A stretch of 6,953 bases of DNA, taken from Pyrobaculum sp. (lineage in GTDB: Archaea; Thermoproteota; Thermoprotei; Thermoproteales; Thermoproteaceae). The notes beneath the pieces were generated by a model. The model worked only from the letters and a program-made list of their open reading frames with translations. It was not told the origin of the DNA and searched no databases. Below are positions 3,516 through 6,953 of this stretch, in pieces; positions within the stretch are counted from its first letter, which is position 1; every line of letters starts with the position of its first letter. A program made the position numbers and the translations under genes. The stretch is from NCBI GenBank assembly GCA_009903905.1, contig WYEI01000287.1:1-6953 (forward strand), written 5' to 3'.

Positions 3516-6170
3516 ATGAGAGCGGGTCTGTTAATCTGTCTGCTGACGGCGTTGGCAGTCTTCGCCGTAGCGCAATTCTTGTATTACATGCCGATCGATA
3601 GCCACACGGTCTACGTCGGACATGCGCAGTTAGGCGAAGCCGTGTACACACATGGGTCCGCATTGGAGGTGGTGAACCTCCAGTCGATGTCCATAACGTT
3701 CCGCGGGGTGAATCCCGGCATGGTGGCGTCGCCGTGGCTCCCCAACGGCGCCGGCGTAGAGTACAGCTACACAAGGGCCGCGGCGCTCTTCAACACAACC
3801 GAAATAGACCCCCGCAAAGACGTCGAGTGGTATATCTACCTCCTACATTCCGCGGATATATGGGCACGTGACAACATCCTAATTGTCTACGACGTATCAT
3901 ATGGGCATTCCCCGGATATATGGGAACGCTTGCCCGCCGCGATTACCTATGGACTGTATGTTTCGGTTAAGTCCGGCGACGGCCCTGTGCTGGACCTCAC
4001 CTGTCTGAAGGCTTGGAAAAACGGCTTCTACAACTATACGTGCCCCTCGTCGCCCAGAGCCAGGCTCAACTACGTGATGGCTTACTATGCTGTTACATAC
4101 TCCAACGTCTACATCTATAAGTACGCCTTTGCTGGAGCCACCAAAAACATCACAGCCAGCGGACCCAACTACATCACTATAAGAATAGGACAGAACATCA
4201 TTATAACGCTTCCCAAGTACTTCGATGTAATAACGGGGGAGAGACTTGAGGTCAATGGCACGATTGCGAACAACACCGTGGTCGACATATACGGTGCGCG
4301 CTACAACGTCACGGCTAGAGACCTCGGCACAAGGGTCTTCTGCGTGGGCTTCAACAGTCTTTTGCCCGTATTTGCTGGCATCGGCGCCCCCGACAAGTGC
4401 GTCTCTATGCCTACTCCGCCGCGGAACGTGACTGTGGGCGTGAGGCGGCACAACGCCACGGCCAGCGCTGTCGATGTTTATGTGGATGGGGAGCTGTTCC
4501 ATACATTCTACGTTGACGGGCCAGACGCAGTGCTGTACACGGGGCCCTACGTCAAGCCGCTCATGGCCACCGCGGCGGCATTTATACAGCTCAACTACCC
4601 CGGCAGGACCCTCAAGCCCCTCGGCTCCGCCCTCCTCCTCATAGGCAACGACACAGTGATGCATCCGCCGAGATACGTCCTAAAAGCCATGGAGCCCGGC
4701 CAAGTAGTAATAACACCACCAGGCTCCCGTTATCCCTACCTATTCCGAGTGAATCCTGGGCTGGATGCGACTTGGGCCGATGTAGTTCTTACCTGGTCTG
4801 GGGTGCATGTCCGGCCGGGGATCATGGGGAACAACGCCACTGTCTACTCATGGCCTACTGTGCCGGTTAGGTTGTCGGGCCGTGTTGTAGAGCTTCCCTA
4901 CCTCGCCATGCTCAACGCCTCGCGGCTTTGCCCGTACGGCATGGCTAGGGCGTCTGGCGAGTACTCGCCGGCAGGCGACGGGTGGATACGCGTCTTGGGA
5001 CCTACCTCGGTGTACTGCACGGAGTACCCCGTGAAATTCCTCCTGCCTAACGGCACCTCAGTGGTAGCACCGGCTCCCATTAACAAGACGTTTGTCTGGT
5101 CGCCTCCCGCCATAGTCTACCCCAACGGCACCAGGCTGGAGGCAGACCCCGTCGCCGTGTTTGTAGACGGGCCAAAGACTGTGAGCGTGAACTACAGCCG
5201 TGTGTTCTACCTGGTGCAAGTCGTCACGCCTCTGGGGGTGAACAAGACATGGGCGCCTAGGGGAGTCGTGGCGAGCGCCCCGGCTGTGATACGCCTCGGC
5301 AACGGGACGCGCTGGGTTGCCGATGGCCCGGCCTCGGCGGTGGCGGAGGGGCCGCTTGTGCTGGCGCCGCGGTATAAGAGGCAGTACTTGATACGCCTAG
5401 ATGCGCCAATCAACTCCACCGAGGCGTGGCTCGATGAAGGCTCCGTCTTCAGGGTGGATCTGGCGGATTCCTGGGAGCCTGGCAACGGGACGTTGTTTAA
5501 GAGGTTGCTGGTCAACGGCGTCTCGGCGAGAGAGTTCCGCGTAGACAAGCCCATGACGCTGAGGGCTCAGTACGCCGAGATCTACTACTGGGCCTCCGTC
5601 GAGACGCCAGTGAACAAGACGGTGGGTTGGGTCGCAAAGGGTACGGTGCTGAAGTTCCCCGAGGCGGTGGACTTCGGCAACGGCACCCGGCTGGTGGGCC
5701 CCAACACCTCGGCGGTGGAGGTGGACAAGCCCGTTAAAGTGGTGGTCGCCTACTCCCGGAGACAGTACTACGTCAAGATCGAAGGCGTAGAGAGGTGGGA
5801 GGGCTGGGCTGATGCGAGCTCCCTCATTCGGCTAAACGCCACCGTCGTAAACGGCGTGGTCTACACGCCGCTTGAGACCGTTGTAGTGGCCAGCCCGGGC
5901 ATCTACAGGCCTCGCTTCGAAGCTACGTACAGAACTGTGGTAAGAGACGCGTTGGGTCTCCCCAACCCCCTCGGTTCTGTGGAACTGTGCAATGCCACGG
6001 CGCAGGCCGGCCTAGACGGCTCCGCTGTCGTCACGATCCATACAGACGGTCTCTGCACGCCTAAGGTGAGGACAACGCCGGTAGGTCCTTACACCATAGC
6101 CATCATCGCCCTAGCCACAGTTGCCGCTACAGCAGTAGCCTTGAAGAAGAGGAAGAAGCAAAAGTTATAG
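3516..6170 (+). CDS. Secreted, membrane-anchored repeat protein of the cell surface
   Basis: The product is 884 residues. Residues 1-20 (MRAGLLICLLTALAVFAVAQ) are a signal peptide. Residues about 858-876 are a single hydrophobic helix followed by KKRKKQKL, so the bulk is outside the cell with a short basic cytoplasmic tail. I count 24 N-x-S/T sequons, as in heavily N-glycosylated archaeal surface proteins. The N-terminal 500 residues match no family I recognise and contain a short internal duplication (HSADIWAR and HSPDIWER, 20 residues apart). From 503 to 807 there are five beta-rich modules of about 60 residues with the pattern P-x-N-K-T...W...G...NGTR...VD-x-P...Y-S-R. Residues 808-850 resemble a small carboxypeptidase-regulatory or Ig-like domain. 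Eight cysteines form four local pairs (163/176, 276/295, 472/501, 825/847), probable disulfides. It may be an S-layer-associated, adhesive or polymer-binding protein; no catalytic motif is visible. It is convergent with a recombinase gene 31 bp away. Confidence 0.85.
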   Translation: MRAGLLICLLTALAVFAVAQFLYYMPIDSHTVYVGHAQLGEAVYTHGSALEVVNLQSMSITFRGVNPGMVASPWLPNGAGVEYSYTRAAALFNTTEIDPRKDVEWYIYLLHSADIWARDNILIVYDVSYGHSPDIWERLPAAITYGLYVSVKSGDGPVLDLTCLKAWKNGFYNYTCPSSPRARLNYVMAYYAVTYSNVYIYKYAFAGATKNITASGPNYITIRIGQNIIITLPKYFDVITGERLEVNGTIANNTVVDIYGARYNVTARDLGTRVFCVGFNSLLPVFAGIGAPDKCVSMPTPPRNVTVGVRRHNATASAVDVYVDGELFHTFYVDGPDAVLYTGPYVKPLMATAAAFIQLNYPGRTLKPLGSALLLIGNDTVMHPPRYVLKAMEPGQVVITPPGSRYPYLFRVNPGLDATWADVVLTWSGVHVRPGIMGNNATVYSWPTVPVRLSGRVVELPYLAMLNASRLCPYGMARASGEYSPAGDGWIRVLGPTSVYCTEYPVKFLLPNGTSVVAPAPINKTFVWSPPAIVYPNGTRLEADPVAVFVDGPKTVSVNYSRVFYLVQVVTPLGVNKTWAPRGVVASAPAVIRLGNGTRWVADGPASAVAEGPLVLAPRYKRQYLIRLDAPINSTEAWLDEGSVFRVDLADSWEPGNGTLFKRLLVNGVSAREFRVDKPMTLRAQYAEIYYWASVETPVNKTVGWVAKGTVLKFPEAVDFGNGTRLVGPNTSAVEVDKPVKVVVAYSRRQYYVKIEGVERWEGWADASSLIRLNATVVNGVVYTPLETVVVASPGIYRPRFEATYRTVVRDALGLPNPLGSVELCNATAQAGLDGSAVVTIHTDGLCTPKVRTTPVGPYTIAIIALATVAATAVALKKRKKQKL
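3846..3965 (+). repeat. Diverged 60-bp tandem duplication inside the surface gene
   Basis: The 23 bases at 3846-3868 and 3906-3928 differ at only two positions, CATTCC(G/C)CGGATATATGGG(C/A)ACG. The offset is exactly 60 bp, so both are in the same frame (HSADIWAR and HSPDIWER). The rest of each 60-bp unit has diverged. Confidence 0.55.
5022..5936 (+). repeat. Five imperfect modules of about 60 codons
   Basis: Modules begin near residues 503, 563, 623, 689 and 749. Shared marks are a leading aromatic beta strand (YPVKF, YLVQV, YLIRL, YWASV, YYVKI), then P-x-N-K/S-T, a Trp, a Gly turn, NGTR or NGTL, V-D/E-x-P and a closing Y-S/K-R. The third is longer and the fifth lacks the NKT and NGTR marks, so it is the most diverged. 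DNA identity is low, so these are old duplications. Confidence 0.75.
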
Positions 6171-6195
6171 AGCTACCGCAGTCCCATCCCCTGCT

Positions 6196-6206
6196 TGTCT
6201 TTTATC
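6196..6206 (+). terminator. T-rich terminator candidate of the surface gene
   Basis: TGTCTTTTATC lies 26 bp after the stop codon; a second T-run (CTCTTTTATC) follows at 6214-6223. Archaeal termination needs only T-rich stretches on the coding strand. The site overlaps the stop codon of the convergent recombinase gene. Confidence 0.4.
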
Positions 6207-6953
6207 TAGCTCCCTCTTTTATCTCCTCGTAGCCGCAGTTTTGGCAGTAGAGCCTCTCCACCACTGAGTACTTCCCGTTAGTCACCTTGGCTGTCCTCTC
6301 CACCACTCTGAGCCGGGAGAAGCAGCGGGGGCAGGTGTAGGGCCCCGGCCTGTACGCCCCAGCCGCCGACAGTATCCGCCTAACTTCATACAGCGAGAGG
6401 CCGAAGGCGCGCGCCGTTTCCCTCAAGGAGGCGCCCGACTTGTACATCTCCACAACGGCTTGGGCAATGTCGCTCTTCTTCTCGGCCACGTTCCAGATCT
6501 TGCCCACCGCCCTCGCCCGCTCCAGCGCAGTCCGCGTCCGTTGCCGTATGAACTCCCGCTCCATGGTGGCGACGAAGGCCAACACGGCGCGGAGGAACTG
6601 GCGGTACACCCCGTCGAGGCTCTGCAGGGCCTGCTCCCGCTCCGAGGCAGAGACCACCACGAGGCCGAGCTTGTTCTCCACTAGGTCCAGCAGGGCGAAG
6701 AGCTCCTGGAAGGACCTCACAAGTCTCGATATCTCGTAGACGAGGAGCACCTTGGGCTGAGGCGTCAGCTTCGGCGCCTCTGACATCAATTGTTTAAAAG
6801 CCGGCCTCTCCCAGGGCGCCACGGCGCCGGAGACGCCGACGTCAACGTAGTGGCGGACGATCTCGATGCCCCGCTCCCACGCCCACTTCTCCAGGAAGAC
6901 CCTCTGGTTTTCCGGGTCCTGGTCCTCGGTAGAGACGCGGATGTAGGTGACTG
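6202..6953 (-). CDS. Serine site-specific recombinase (resolvase/invertase family), N-terminus just cut off
   Basis: The frame stays open to the window edge. The GTG at 6822 is internal: 43 further residues upstream carry the catalytic motif YIRVSTEDQDPENQ. Numbering the 249 visible residues from the edge, Ser7 (codon 6933-6931) is the nucleophile forming the 5'-phosphoserine link, with Arg5, and Arg76/Arg79 in EISRLVRS matching the conserved arginine pair. Residues 122-153 (LAFVATMEREFIRQRTRTAL and following) are the long E helix. A helix-turn-helix (about 161-197, SLRETARAFGLSLYEVRRIL) follows, then a zinc ribbon, CPRC (207-210) and CQNC (236-239). This is the resolvase/invertase order, unlike IS607 TnpA, whose DNA-binding domain is N-terminal. 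Only a few residues are missing. All core residues visible look intact. It may belong to an integrated or mobile element extending beyond the window. It is GC-rich and convergent with the surface gene. Confidence 0.9.
   Translation of the reverse strand, partial: VTYIRVSTEDQDPENQRVFLEKWAWERGIEIVRHYVDVGVSGAVAPWERPAFKQLMSEAPKLTPQPKVLLVYEISRLVRSFQELFALLDLVENKLGLVVVSASEREQALQSLDGVYRQFLRAVLAFVATMEREFIRQRTRTALERARAVGKIWNVAEKKSDIAQAVVEMYKSGASLRETARAFGLSLYEVRRILSAAGAYRPGPYTCPRCFSRLRVVERTAKVTNGKYSVVERLYCQNCGYEEIKEGAR

Noticed and set aside
3897..4664. 255-residue open frame antisense to the surface gene
   Set aside because: It is a shadow of the real coding frame: Val/Gly/Arg/His-rich, with no promoter, no ribosome site and no recognisable motif.
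1..6953. CRISPR array
   Set aside because: No set of regularly spaced direct repeats of 24-37 bp was seen; the short repeats found are inside coding or guide-RNA regions.

Overview
The window looks like a hyperthermophilic crenarchaeon of the Thermoproteales, most likely Pyrobaculum or a close relative. This rests on the CTP synthase sequence, a tnpB-only IS200/IS605 element with the GC-rich terminal hairpin common in archaea, a membrane-anchored N-glycosylated surface protein, and promoter geometry. Three genes (pyrG, the phosphoribosyltransferase and the surface protein) each have a TTTTTA-type TATA box whose centre lies 23.5 nt upstream of the start codon, as expected for leaderless mRNAs. 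The genus is inferred from remembered families, not from a search.

Layout. 1-221 (minus) is the 5' end of pyrG. 242-1877 (minus) is an IS1341-type element carrying tnpB with an intact RuvC triad. It has a left-end hairpin, a structured right end that should encode the guide (omega/re) RNA, and a coding frame that runs past the element end so that its stop codon lies inside the pyrG TATA box. 1878-1991 is a short spacer holding a weak C/D-box sRNA candidate and the promoter of the next gene. 1992-2546 (plus) is a purine phosphoribosyltransferase of the Gpt/hypoxanthine type. 2547-3488 has no intact gene; its left part reads like a decayed minus-strand gene with one in-frame stop and one frameshift. 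3516-6170 (plus) is an 884-residue secreted protein with five modules of about 60 residues, 24 N-glycosylation sequons, four local cysteine pairs and a C-terminal membrane anchor. 6202-6953 (minus) is a serine recombinase with a C-terminal helix-turn-helix and zinc ribbon, cut by the window edge just before its N-terminus and convergent with the surface gene.

How the parts relate. Without the insertion, pyrG and the phosphoribosyltransferase would be a compact divergent pair of nucleotide-metabolism genes. The element sits about 60 bp upstream of pyrG and points into it. The surface gene and the recombinase are adjacent and convergent; whether they are linked functionally is open. I see no CRISPR array, tRNA or rRNA.
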